This document shows positions 1 through 6,460 of a DNA stretch of 21,372 bases, one piece after another. The notes below the pieces were generated by a model. The model had not been told where the DNA came from, did not search any database, and worked only from the letters and a program-made list of their open reading frames with translations. The stretch covers positions 1-21,372 of the forward strand of contig DASRUE010000020.1 in NCBI GenBank assembly GCA_035687895.1. Reading direction: 5' to 3'. This DNA comes from JAERML01 sp035687895 (GTDB lineage: Bacteria; Bacteroidota; Ignavibacteria; UBA10030; UBA6906). The translations under genes and the position numbers were made by a program. Position 1 is the first letter of the stretch; the number at the start of each line of letters is the position of its first letter.

Positions 1-95
1 AATTTCCGAGTTGACGAAGTTGAAGTGAAGGTGCTCCCAAGAGCGGTAACACTTCAACAACCACGGTCAAGATACAAAAATGTGAAGAAAGAATA

Positions 96-960
96 AAGTA
101 AGAACCGGATATGTTCCGCTGCCATCAATGACCCATCGGAAAGGCGACGGTACTCGCCGGGATGTTTTCAACTCGATCCGTTATGGGTTTCGGCTTTGTT
201 CGTGAGTTGCCCCGCGAACGATTTTCAAGTTGAGCGATTGCAACAGTAGAGATAGAGTGAATATAAGAAGGTCCATAGGCGGTCCGATTCTTCCGGAGGG
301 ATTTGGGCTTGAATCTCAGCCTGATGCATCCGAATCTCCTCTAACCCCAGGCCAGTCCCAATAAACCCGGGTGCACAGCGTAAGCAAGGATATTGTCAGT
401 TGCCAGCGTACGAGCAATGCGACGAGTGAAGTTCACAATAGATGCCTTGGATACACATAGGCAAAGTATTCCGTTTCCCCACGAAAAGCGGAACGAGACG
501 AGATATTGATTATTTTCCACTTTGTTGACGCGCTTCACCAGTTTTACTGCACAAGAACGAAGTGTTGACCACACTCATCAGATTGGCTTCAAAGGTTAGG
601 CGCTAATGGGACACCCATGCCTCATACGGCATGGAGAAAGAGTCCCGTGGTGATATTGCTGCATTGTTAACCACGATATCCACCGATCCAAATTGGCCGC
701 AGATGTCTCCAATCACCCTCTGGCAATCTGCAGGATCTGCCACATCACCCTGCACAATCATTGAAAAATCCTCGCAGATTCTCTGCGTGATGTCGGTTCC
801 CGGCTTATCTTCACGGGACCCGATTGCGACATTGCCTCCCGCTTTTGCCAGTGAAATGGTAACCGCACGGCCAATACCTCGCGGGATGCACCCATAACCA
901 AGCATGCTTTTTCAGTGAGCGAAATTGAGGTGATGGAGGTCAAGAGGGAAGAGAGGTCTG
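96..960 (-). pseudogene. Decayed short-chain dehydrogenase/reductase (SDR)
   Basis: Pieces of one SDR protein are scattered over several minus-strand frames. Reading 5' to 3': SLTEKACLVMGASR near 940-890, then after a frameshift GIGRAVTISLAKAGGNVAIG (Rossmann glycine motif) running to DIVVNNAAISP near 650. An in-frame TAG lies at 603-605, after which the same frame continues with TFEANLMSVVNTSFLCSK. A shifted frame then reads KIINISSRSAFRGETEYFAYV near 510-440, and another reads SKASIVNFTRRIARTLA near 430-390, the catalytic Y-x3-K segment being split by the shift. Weaker C-terminal traces (GFIGTGLGLEEIR, then VENIPASTVAF near 180-130) follow. At least four frameshifts plus a stop make a functional product impossible. 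The original substrate cannot be told. Limits at both ends are approximate, and 1-95 shows nothing recognisable. Confidence 0.85.
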
Positions 961-1185
961 TGCGCGTTAGTAGCAAGATTGATAACGATTTGCAATAGGA
1001 GCTTGCTCATGGTAAAATTTGCTGTGACAGAGCCGGTTGTATGCAAAATCTTCTCCCATTGTTCTGAAAAGGAGACAATCAATTGCTCCCTGTGCTCAGA
1101 AAGGGGAAAGCGGTGATGAACTTTTGTGGCACACCTTTCGTGATAAAATACACCAAAGCAGTGGACACAGGAAATAGGAGGTACC
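961..1185. other. Intergenic stretch without recognisable gene
   Basis: Between the SDR remnant and the first small gene I see no protein with family features on either strand. Its one useful element may be a promoter just before position 1186. Confidence 0.5.
1122..1149 (+). promoter_or_regulatory. Weak candidate promoter of the small-protein pair
   Basis: TTTTGT (1122-1127) and TAAAAT (1144-1149) are 16 bp apart and about 37 bp before the ATG at 1186. The -10 box is good and the -35 box poor, so this is tentative. Confidence 0.3.
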
Positions 1186-1335
1186 ATGAAAAAGAACTAT
1201 CGATTCGGAAATCTCTCAAAAGACGAGAAGGAGTACCATGAAATGATTCTTCTCGAAGAGATCGAGATTCAGTCATGGTACGCCGTTACATACAGTACGA
1301 TTTTTGGTGAAGAGATCTTCCTGACCGTTCAGTAG
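1186..1335 (+). CDS. Small acidic hypothetical protein, 49 aa
   Basis: I do not recognise this protein. An ATG at 1186 follows a strong Shine-Dalgarno sequence (AGGAGG, 1177-1182, only 3 bp away). The 49-residue product begins MKKNYRFGNLSKDEKEYHEM, continues with an acidic, probably helical middle (ILLEEIEIQSW) and ends EEIFLTVQ. It has no signal peptide, membrane segment or metal motif. The next small gene starts 9 bp after its stop, and a hairpin terminator closes the pair, so the two are probably cotranscribed. The good ribosome binding site and the paired arrangement are the only arguments for its being real; codon-level conservation is untested. Confidence 0.55.
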   Translation: MKKNYRFGNLSKDEKEYHEMILLEEIEIQSWYAVTYSTIFGEEIFLTVQ

Positions 1336-1344
1336 AGGCACAAA

Positions 1345-1497
1345 ATGAAGGTCATAACGCTGACAGCGCTTTTGGCAATGATAGTTGCGTTTCCGATATT
1401 CCTGAAGAAGTCCAAGATTGCGGTCGTTGATTACAAAGACCGAACCAAACCGATAGATGACAACCATCTGTATGATATTGATGACTTCTTGAGCTGA
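1345..1497 (+). CDS. Small single-pass membrane protein, 50 aa
   Basis: Not recognised. The ATG at 1345 lies 7 bp after AGAGG, which overlaps the stop of the preceding small gene. Residues 4-20 are a hydrophobic helix (ITLTALLAMIVAFPIFL), followed at once by KKSK and then an acidic polar tail with DYKDRTKPIDDNHLYDIDDF. By the positive-inside rule the tail should lie in the cytoplasm, with the short N-terminus outside. There is no lipobox. The size, single helix and charged tail resemble small accessory subunits of membrane complexes, but nothing in the surroundings names a partner. Transcription likely ends at the hairpin 60 bp downstream. Confidence 0.55.
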   Translation: MKVITLTALLAMIVAFPIFLKKSKIAVVDYKDRTKPIDDNHLYDIDDFLS

Positions 1498-1558
1498 TCG
1501 AAGATACGATCTTTTCTGAAGATGCTCCCTTGGTGGGAGGGGGCCTTCAGGTTGCGAT

Positions 1559-1590
1559 AAAAGGGTAAAATGGAAGCATTTTATCCTTTT
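1559..1590. terminator. Hairpin terminator after the small-protein pair
   Basis: Arms 1559-1572 and 1577-1590 pair over 14 bp with a single G-T wobble around the loop GAAG, and the descending arm ends in TTTT. The stem is AT-rich and A/T-flanked on both sides, so it could work in either direction. A smaller hairpin (CTCCC/GGGAG, 1525-1539) lies just upstream. Confidence 0.65.
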
Positions 1591-1637
1591 ATGTTTCCAT
1601 ACTTCTGGTGCAGTGCGCTCATCGGTGAAAAAAAGGC

Positions 1638-1666
1638 TTGCAATTCTGTACGCATTATTCTATCTT
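1638..1666 (+). promoter_or_regulatory. Candidate sigma70-type promoter of csp1
   Basis: TTGCAA (1638-1643) and TATCTT (1661-1666) are separated by 17 bp. Transcription would start near 1673, giving the cold-shock gene a leader of about 215 nt. Nothing better lies closer to the gene. Confidence 0.45.
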
Positions 1667-1672
1667 GTTCAC

Positions 1673-1887
1673 CGCAAATTACAGTACACCGTTTTTTGCA
1701 CTTAATGGTTTCGTTGTCTGCAATGATCGCCCAGCGGTTGATCGGCAGGCACTCGTAACAGCGGTGATAGTCTTGGGACAACACCCGCTACCCCGGCCTG
1801 TTGGCTATTAAGACGCAATAAATCTGGTGCCCCAGGTGGGCGGCGTAGCCGTACGTATCAGGAAAACCTCTAGTAAGGAGTTGTCCC
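1673..1887 (+). promoter_or_regulatory. Long 5' leader of the cold-shock gene
   Basis: This non-coding stretch separates the candidate promoter from the ATG of csp1. It holds short hairpins, for example CTGG/CCAG at 1824-1835 and CGGC/GCCG at 1841-1851, close to the ribosome binding site GGAG (1877-1880). Long structured leaders are known for cspA-type genes, where they act as RNA thermosensors. That role here is inferred from length and position only. Confidence 0.4.
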
Positions 1888-2088
1888 ATGGAAAAGGGAG
1901 TCGTTAAGTGGTTCAACGGAGCCAAGGGCTTCGGTTTTATTCAGCGCGAATCAGGTGAGGATGTGTTCGTGCACTACAAGGCCATCGTGGGTGAAGGCTA
2001 TAAGACGCTGAACGAAGGAGACAAGGTACAGTTCGACGTTGAGAAGGGCCCGAAAGGTCTTCAGGCATCCAACGTGTCAAAGATCTAA
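1888..2088 (+). CDS. Cold-shock domain protein 1
   Basis: A 66-residue protein consisting of a single cold-shock (OB-fold) domain that binds single-stranded RNA or DNA and melts RNA structure in the cytoplasm. RNP1 is KGFGFI (residues 13-18) and RNP2 is VFVHY (26-30); the start MEKGVVKWFNGAKGFGFI and the length are typical of CspA-type proteins. The ATG follows GGAG with 7 bp spacing. An intrinsic terminator lies right behind the gene and a second cold-shock gene follows it. The product could be constitutive or cold-induced; the long leader favours regulation after transcription. Confidence 0.95.
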   Translation: MEKGVVKWFNGAKGFGFIQRESGEDVFVHYKAIVGEGYKTLNEGDKVQFDVEKGPKGLQASNVSKI

Positions 2089-2112
2089 GCCAAGGGATTT
2101 CTACACTCCCGG

Positions 2113-2147
2113 CCCCGGCAGAGTTGTGCTGGGGTTTTCTTTTTTTT
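2113..2147 (+). terminator. Intrinsic terminator between the two cold-shock genes
   Basis: CCCCGGCA (2113-2120) pairs with TGCTGGGG (2127-2134) with one G-T wobble, the loop is GAGTTG, and a 13-base T-rich tract (2135-2147, one C) follows. This is a textbook Rho-independent terminator. The second cold-shock gene begins only 24 bp beyond, with no convincing promoter of its own, so read-through may set its expression. Confidence 0.88.
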
Positions 2148-2170
2148 CTTATTTTAATGAGGAGAAGTAC

Positions 2171-2371
2171 ATGAAGGGTACGGTCAAATTCTTTAACGGT
2201 TCCAAAGGATATGGGTTTATCACGGCTGAAGGGGGCGAGGACATTTTCTTTCATCAGAGCAATGTCAAGGAAACTGGATTCAGAGACACACTGAAACAGG
2301 GGGATCTGGTGACGTTTGAGATTCAGAACGGGCAGAAGGGGAAGCGCGCCGTCAACATAGCCAGGACCTGA
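2171..2371 (+). CDS. Cold-shock domain protein 2
   Basis: Second single-domain cold-shock protein, 66 residues, starting MKGTVKFFNGSKGYGFI. RNP1 is KGYGFI (12-17) and RNP2 is IFFHQ (25-29). An open frame extends upstream, but the ATG at 2171 is preceded by GAGGAGAAG at good spacing and gives the exact family length, so I take it as the start. It differs from the neighbouring paralogue at many surface positions and is therefore not a recent duplicate. The nitrilase-family gene starts 7 bp after its stop. Confidence 0.94.
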   Translation: MKGTVKFFNGSKGYGFITAEGGEDIFFHQSNVKETGFRDTLKQGDLVTFEIQNGQKGKRAVNIART

Positions 2372-2378
2372 TGATTGT

Positions 2379-3146
2379 ATGGGGCGATTGCGGATTGGCT
2401 GCTGTTACGACGGCTCAACTCTTTCGCAACCAGGTTCGTCTGCGACACTACAATCTCTCGATGTTCTCATCTTTCCGGAACTCGTTGATGGTGGATATGC
2501 CGCCCTCGCTCGGGGGGCGGCGTTTCATCGAGCCTCCGACTCCTTCCTGACAGGGTTCAAAACCGCATCTCGTTTGTTTTCGCTGACGTGTATTGCTGGG
2601 AGCGTCGCTTTGATTAACCAAAACTGGACGCAGACAAATACATGCTTTGTATACAGAAAAGGGAAACAAGTATCGCGTTACGACAAAGTACACCTTTTCA
2701 AACCGACCGGCGACGATCGATACTTCGTCCGCGGGAGCGGTGGTTCGACATTTCCTCTTGACGCTGGGGATAGGGGTGTTCGGGGTGGTATCGTGATTTG
2801 TTACGACGTCCGGTTTCCGGAGCTTGTACGGAAATTGGCCTTGAAACAAGTGTCAGTTATTTTTGTCCCGGCGCGATGGCCATCAGTACGGGACGATGCC
2901 TGGCGAACCCTTCTCAAAGCGCGAGCTATTGAAAACCAGATTTTTGTTGTGGGATGTAACGCCTTGGGAAATGAAGGGGGATACTCATATGCGTTCGATC
3001 CACTGGGCAGAGAGGTGTTCTCAACCCGCAAGCTCCGCCGTTCTCCAATCCACTCGTTCTCTCTCGATCTCGACCGGATTCGCATCGCAAAGAAGACGCA
3101 TAACAACCTTCGCGAAGCGGTGCTTCTCCGGAAAACGGGGATCTAG
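2379..3146 (+). CDS. Carbon-nitrogen hydrolase (nitrilase superfamily amidase)
   Basis: A 255-residue cytoplasmic amidohydrolase of the nitrilase superfamily, which splits C-N bonds of small amides through a Glu-Lys-Cys triad. The triad is visible: Glu34 in IFPELVDGG, Lys103 in YDKVHLF, Cys141 in VICYDVRFPEL. The short single-domain form and YDVRFPEL resemble omega-amidase (NIT2/YafV)-like enzymes, which hydrolyse alpha-ketoglutaramate or similar products; the substrate is an inference. The ATG lies 7 bp after the csp2 stop, with AGGA 12 bp upstream, so it is probably cotranscribed with csp2. Its stop TAG overlaps the stop of the converging transporter gene within one CTAG. Confidence 0.88.
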   Translation: MGRLRIGCCYDGSTLSQPGSSATLQSLDVLIFPELVDGGYAALARGAAFHRASDSFLTGFKTASRLFSLTCIAGSVALINQNWTQTNTCFVYRKGKQVSRYDKVHLFKPTGDDRYFVRGSGGSTFPLDAGDRGVRGGIVICYDVRFPELVRKLALKQVSVIFVPARWPSVRDDAWRTLLKARAIENQIFVVGCNALGNEGGYSYAFDPLGREVFSTRKLRRSPIHSFSLDLDRIRIAKKTHNNLREAVLLRKTGI

Positions 3147-3748
3147 TCTGTTTCTCGACTCAGTCTTTTCATCCCCATTCCGCCGGTATAGATAAGCGGC
3201 AGACTCAGAACGGTCACCCCCATCTTCACTACGTACTGACCGGCCACTAATGGAACTACCGGATACACCTCCCAGAAAGCAACGCACACAAACACTACGC
3301 TGTCAACTCCAGTGGATATGCCGTTGCTGAGGAGGACCCGCGCCCATTTGTGCCCGGCCACCCGGGCTTTCCATTGTGCGAAAATCTCTACATCCAGCAG
3401 TGAGCTAATGAGAAACGCAACGAGGCTTGCCCCAACGATCCGTGGAGTACTGCCTAGCACCGTGGTAATTGCCTCCTGTCCTGTAAAGAACGCTGGTGAC
3501 GGAACAGTGATGATGAACGCAGATTACAAAGCTAAGAGTGCGTTTGCAGCAAAGGCACTAAAGACCACTTTGCGCGCCCCCTTCCGGCCCAGTTGTTCGT
3601 TGATGAGATCAATCAAGGTGAAGGTCAGTGCATAGATAAACACACCGCCGGGAACAACGATATCTCCGATGGCCAGGGGTTTGAAGGCTGTAATGTTGGC
3701 AATAAGGTCGCAGGTGACATACAAGGCAATCGTCAGGTAGAGTGCCAT
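3143..3748 (-). pseudogene. Queuosine precursor transporter (YhhQ/VUT family), interrupted by an in-frame stop
   Basis: Family members are about 200-220 aa inner-membrane proteins that import queuosine precursors (preQ0/preQ1). The first 74 codons (MALYLTIALYVTCDLIANIT..., with VVPGGVFIYALTFTLIDLINE) match the N-terminal half. A TAA at 3524-3526 interrupts, and exactly the same frame then continues with SAFIITVPSPAFFTGQEAI, LGSTPRIVGASLVAFLIS and LPLIYTGGM to a TAG at 3143-3145. Total length would be 201 codons, normal for the family. A single nonsense change is the whole lesion; there is no frameshift. No ATG with a ribosome binding site restarts translation soon after the stop. It may be a recent loss, a sequencing error or, least likely, read-through. 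It starts 2 bp after queF, confirming the pathway. Confidence 0.82.
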
Positions 3749-3750
3749 TG

Positions 3751-4161
3751 TTAGTGTCTTGACTTCAGGCGGGCGTTGTACTCACGGCTTGCGACAGTGT
3801 GAATTCCTCCGCGCACTTTGTAGTCGGTGGTCACTTTCATCCATCTTGGTCTTGCACATCGGACAAGATCGTCGAGAATGCGGTTTACCACGTGTTCCTG
3901 ATAGATTCCGACAGTCCGGTATGAAAGGAGATAATACTTCAGGGATCGGAGTTCGACAATAACTTTGTGAGGGATATAGTCAATCTTGATGGTTGCAAAA
4001 TCCGGCAGGCCCGACCAAGGACAAACAGCAGTGAACTCATCAGTGTCGATATTAATGACAATATCCTTACCGGGATACTCGTAAGGGAATGTCTCCAGCA
4101 CGCCGACGTCGATCGTAGAAACGTCCTGGATATCATATCTGCGGCCCCGGGACTGGGTCAT
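3751..4161 (-). CDS. queF: NADPH-dependent 7-cyano-7-deazaguanine reductase QueF
   Basis: Reduces the nitrile of preQ0 to the aminomethyl group of preQ1 in queuosine biosynthesis, using two NADPH. The 136-residue product is a short, single-domain (YkvM-type) QueF. Cys47, in TAVCPWSG, would form the thioimide, and Asp54, in LPDFA, is the catalytic acid. Glu70 with LRSLKYYLLSYR corresponds to the family signature E-x-K-x-x-K that separates QueF from GTP cyclohydrolase I; Glu89-His90 bind substrate. The frame is open further upstream, but the ATG at 4161 gives the expected N-terminus and a leader of about 40 nt from the promoter at 4209-4237. A precursor-transporter gene follows 2 bp later. Confidence 0.93.
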   Translation of the reverse strand: MTQSRGRRYDIQDVSTIDVGVLETFPYEYPGKDIVINIDTDEFTAVCPWSGLPDFATIKIDYIPHKVIVELRSLKYYLLSYRTVGIYQEHVVNRILDDLVRCARPRWMKVTTDYKVRGGIHTVASREYNARLKSRH

Positions 4162-4167
4162 TGCGCG

Positions 4168-4196
4168 TTGTGTTTGCGTTATGGGAATGCTACATT
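4168..4196 (+). promoter_or_regulatory. Candidate promoter of the thioredoxin-like lipoprotein gene
   Basis: TTGTGT (4168-4173), a 17-bp spacer and TACATT (4191-4196) lie 45 bp before the chosen ATG at 4241. It diverges from the queF promoter in the same intergenic region. Confidence 0.45.
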
Positions 4197-4208
4197 GAAT
4201 GTGAACTA

Positions 4209-4237
4209 AATATAACTCATTGAAGCGGGAAAGTAAA
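4209..4237 (-). promoter_or_regulatory. queF: Candidate promoter of the queF unit
   Basis: On the minus strand TTTACT (4237-4232) and TATATT (4214-4209) are 17 bp apart, placing the start near 4202. No preQ1 riboswitch pattern is evident in the 40-nt leader. Confidence 0.55.
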
Positions 4238-4240
4238 CAG

Positions 4241-4747
4241 ATGAGATTCATGACATTCTTTCTTCTTGGGATTGCCTTAGTGGTTCTTGCCACAGGATGT
4301 GTTTCAACCCGGGAGGCTGAGCGCGAGAAGATGGAACTGGGATGGATCACGAGAACGGTTTTGAACGAGCCCGCACATCACCGCTTTGGCGAAACCTATG
4401 ACACAGTCACCATTGATGCTGACATTGTGCGTCTGATTGGCACTCTCAAGAATGATGTGGACGTGCTGGTGTTCCTCGGTACATGGTGCAGCGATAGTCA
4501 CCGCGAGGTGCCTCGCTTTTTCAAGGTGGCGGACGCCATCGAGTTTCCTTCGGACAGAATCAGGCTATATGGGCTAGATAGAACAAAAAAGAGCGCAGAC
4601 GGAATGACGGACCGTTACGCGATCGAACGCGTTCCGACGTTCATCTTTCTAAAGCATGAGGTTGAAGTGGGGAGGATCACGGAGCGCCCGCATGCTTCGC
4701 TGGAAGCAGACATGCTGGCTATTCTTGCTGCCGCGCAGGGGAATTAG
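4241..4747 (+). CDS. Thioredoxin-fold lipoprotein with a CxxS motif
   Basis: A 168-residue secreted lipoprotein. MRFMTFFLLGIALVVLATGC is a lipoprotein signal with lipobox ATGC (Cys20), so the product is anchored to a membrane from the periplasmic side. The rest is a thioredoxin fold: strand DVLVFLGTWC, then WCSDSHRE in place of the redox motif, LYGLDRTKK, and the cis-proline loop ERVPTFIF (Pro132). Only the first cysteine (Cys83) of CxxC is present; the second is serine, so it cannot cycle as a dithiol reductant alone. It may act through mixed disulfides or only bind. A TTG start seven codons upstream is possible, but the ATG at 4241 has GGGAAAG at proper spacing and gives a clean signal peptide. 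It converges on the M48 protease gene. Confidence 0.82.
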   Translation: MRFMTFFLLGIALVVLATGCVSTREAEREKMELGWITRTVLNEPAHHRFGETYDTVTIDADIVRLIGTLKNDVDVLVFLGTWCSDSHREVPRFFKVADAIEFPSDRIRLYGLDRTKKSADGMTDRYAIERVPTFIFLKHEVEVGRITERPHASLEADMLAILAAAQGN

Positions 4748-4754
4748 CCGGCGG

Positions 4755-5711
4755 TTACATGTGTTGATATGCCATCGCTTTCAGTTGTATGATCCGTTTG
4801 GCGATCGGCGGATGGGTGGCAAAAAGATTTGAGAATGCGCCCTCTTTTTCATTAATGTGTCGGCCCAGTGGATCGGCGATGCAAAGATGAGCGGTTCCTT
4901 TCTTGATGGCGCGGGTTGGTTCGATTGCACCATCAATCTTCTCCAGTGCAGCGGCGAGCGCTAAAGGGTGCCGCGTTAGTTCTGCGCCGGACGCGTCGGC
5001 GAGATATTCACGCTGACGCGATACTGCCATGGCAAGGATCTGGCTGACAAGTGGCGCCAATACCAATGCAAAAAGCCAGAGTCCAAGTAGGAGTATTCTT
5101 CCTGCTCCGCCTCCTCGACCAGATGACCGCCGCCCCCCACCGAAACGCATGGATCGCGATCCAAATTCGGTCAGCAACATCACCGCTCCTGCAAGTGCTG
5201 CGACCACGGTCATCATCCGAATGTCGTAGTTGCGGATGTGACTCATCTCATGCGCAATCACCCCCTGAAGTTCATCACGGGTCAGCTTCGCGATCAATCC
5301 GTCCGTTACCGCAATGGACGCATGTGCCGGATCTTTCCCTGTGGCAAACGCATTAGGGTCTGGATCAGGAATAACGTACACGTTCGGCCGGGGCTGTCCT
5401 GAAGCAATTGCCATCTCGTCCACCACATTATGCAACTGCCGATACTGTGGGTTGTCAGCTGCGGCCGGCTGTGCACCGGCGGAAGCGAGAACAACCTTTG
5501 ATCCGCTCTGAAGTCCTGAGAATGCACTTACTCCCCCCACCACAAGCGCAAGGATCGTCACAATGGGGAGCATTCCGTTGGTCCCGAAGAGGAATGCATC
5601 GCACCCGTATCCCAGAAAGCCGACGAACAAGGTGAACGCCACCATGACGATCACCGTGTTTCGCTTGTTTGCTGCCTGTTGTTCGTAGATGTTGGGAGCC
5701 TGTCGTCCCAT
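4755..5711 (-). CDS. M48 family zinc metalloprotease, HtpX-like
   Basis: A 318-residue inner-membrane zinc protease of the M48 family, which degrades misfolded membrane proteins. HEMSH (His154, Glu155, His158) is the HExxH zinc site, and Glu235 in QREYLADASGAEL is the expected third ligand. Hydrophobic helices lie at about 19-38, 47-67, 166-182 and 206-230, with the catalytic domain cytoplasmic between the second and third. NAFATGKDP and the final THPPIAKRI are typical of HtpX. A glycine/arginine-rich loop (190-204) is a local peculiarity. It starts 13 bp behind the lemA stop, and the lemA-htpX pairing recurs across bacteria, so the two are surely cotranscribed from the promoter at 6325-6353. 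It could be called HtpX or a close paralogue. Confidence 0.93.
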   Translation of the reverse strand: MGRQAPNIYEQQAANKRNTVIVMVAFTLFVGFLGYGCDAFLFGTNGMLPIVTILALVVGGVSAFSGLQSGSKVVLASAGAQPAAADNPQYRQLHNVVDEMAIASGQPRPNVYVIPDPDPNAFATGKDPAHASIAVTDGLIAKLTRDELQGVIAHEMSHIRNYDIRMMTVVAALAGAVMLLTEFGSRSMRFGGGRRSSGRGGGAGRILLLGLWLFALVLAPLVSQILAMAVSRQREYLADASGAELTRHPLALAAALEKIDGAIEPTRAIKKGTAHLCIADPLGRHINEKEGAFSNLFATHPPIAKRIIQLKAMAYQHM

Positions 5712-5724
5712 TGATCCAGCGGGG

Positions 5725-6291
5725 TCACTTCTTCAGCGAGAGGTCAACGGTCGGAGTCTGCCGCTCGGCAGTTTCCGCAATTTGGAACAGTTCCGCCGTT
5801 TTGAACTTGAACATCCCGGCTATCAAGCTGCCGGGGAATACCTGTTGTGTGATGTTGAACTTGGTGGCAATGTCGTTGTAGAACTGACGGGCGAACCCGA
5901 TCTTGTTTTCCGTACTCGAGAGTTCCTCCTGCAATCCCCGCACATTTTCGTTGGCTTTCAGCGTTGGGTAGTTCTCTGCCAGTGCAAACAACCGTGAAAG
6001 TGCGCCAGTCAATGCACCCTCTTTAGTTGCCGCATCAGCCACTCCCGAAGCACCGACGGCTGCATTGCGAGCGGCAATCACTTTCTGCAACGTTTCCTGC
6101 TCGAACTCCATGTATCCTTTCACGGTGTTAACAAGATTGGGGATCAGATCGTGCCGCCGCTTCAATTGCACATCGATCTGTTTCCAACCATTCTCCACCT
6201 GGTTGCGCAGCGTTATCAGTCGGTTGTATTGCGCTATGGTCCATATCGCTGCCCCTACAATGACGATGAGAAGAACACCAACCATTTCCAT
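5725..6291 (-). CDS. lemA: LemA family protein
   Basis: A 188-residue LemA protein: an N-terminal membrane anchor (residues 3-20, VGVLLIVIVGAAIWTIAQ) followed by a long helical domain with the signature YNRLITLRNQVENGWKQIDVQLKRRHDLIPNLVNTVKGY. LemA proteins have one transmembrane helix with the short N-terminus outside; their molecular role is not settled, but they often accompany HtpX-like proteases, as here. Three ATGs lie in phase (6297, 6291, 6285). AGGAG at 6298-6302 touches the first but is 6 bp from the second, so 6291 is taken as the start. The sequence ends TVDLSLKK. Transcription probably starts near 6318. Confidence 0.92.
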   Translation of the reverse strand: MEMVGVLLIVIVGAAIWTIAQYNRLITLRNQVENGWKQIDVQLKRRHDLIPNLVNTVKGYMEFEQETLQKVIAARNAAVGASGVADAATKEGALTGALSRLFALAENYPTLKANENVRGLQEELSSTENKIGFARQFYNDIATKFNITQQVFPGSLIAGMFKFKTAELFQIAETAERQTPTVDLSLKK

Positions 6292-6324
6292 GGACATCTC
6301 CTGCGTGAGTATGGATGCGGGACA

Positions 6325-6353
6325 AACTTAGAAAGAATCCCTACAGAAGTCAA
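6325..6353 (-). promoter_or_regulatory. lemA: Candidate promoter of lemA and the M48 protease
   Basis: On the minus strand TTGACT (6353-6348), a 17-bp spacer and TAAGTT (6330-6325) give a start near 6318 and a leader of about 27 nt ending in the AGGAG site. Confidence 0.6.
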
Positions 6354-6365
6354 CCTCCGATTTTG

Positions 6366-6394
6366 TTGACATTCGTACACGATTTGGATATATT
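6366..6394 (+). promoter_or_regulatory. Strong promoter of the TolB-like/TPR gene
   Basis: TTGACA (6366-6371), 17 bp, TATATT (6389-6394): a perfect -35 box with a near-consensus -10 box. The first nine bases, TTGACATTC, and the -10 are repeated at identical spacing before the next large gene (8940-8968). Confidence 0.75.
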
Positions 6395-6460
6395 TTCGGT
6401 GCTCGTAAGGGACTTCACTCCAACAGTCGCACACATCATTCGGTAGCTGCCCTGGATGCC

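Noticed and set aside
912..1187. 91-aa minus-strand frame near the SDR remnant
   Set aside because: No family features, and it runs into the SDR remains; no ribosome binding site.
1570..1758. 62-aa plus-strand frame after the terminator hairpin
   Set aside because: Starts inside the hairpin, lacks a ribosome binding site and family features, and overlaps the probable csp1 promoter and leader.
3524..3526. Programmed read-through or recoding of the TAA in the transporter
   Set aside because: No downstream stem-loop or known recoding signal is visible, and TAA is an unlikely recoding stop; simple nonsense mutation or error is preferred.
4162..4202. Possible preQ1 riboswitch in the queF leader
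   Set aside because: The 40-nt leader shows neither the preQ1-I hairpin with A-rich tail nor a larger class II fold; only a plain promoter is supported.
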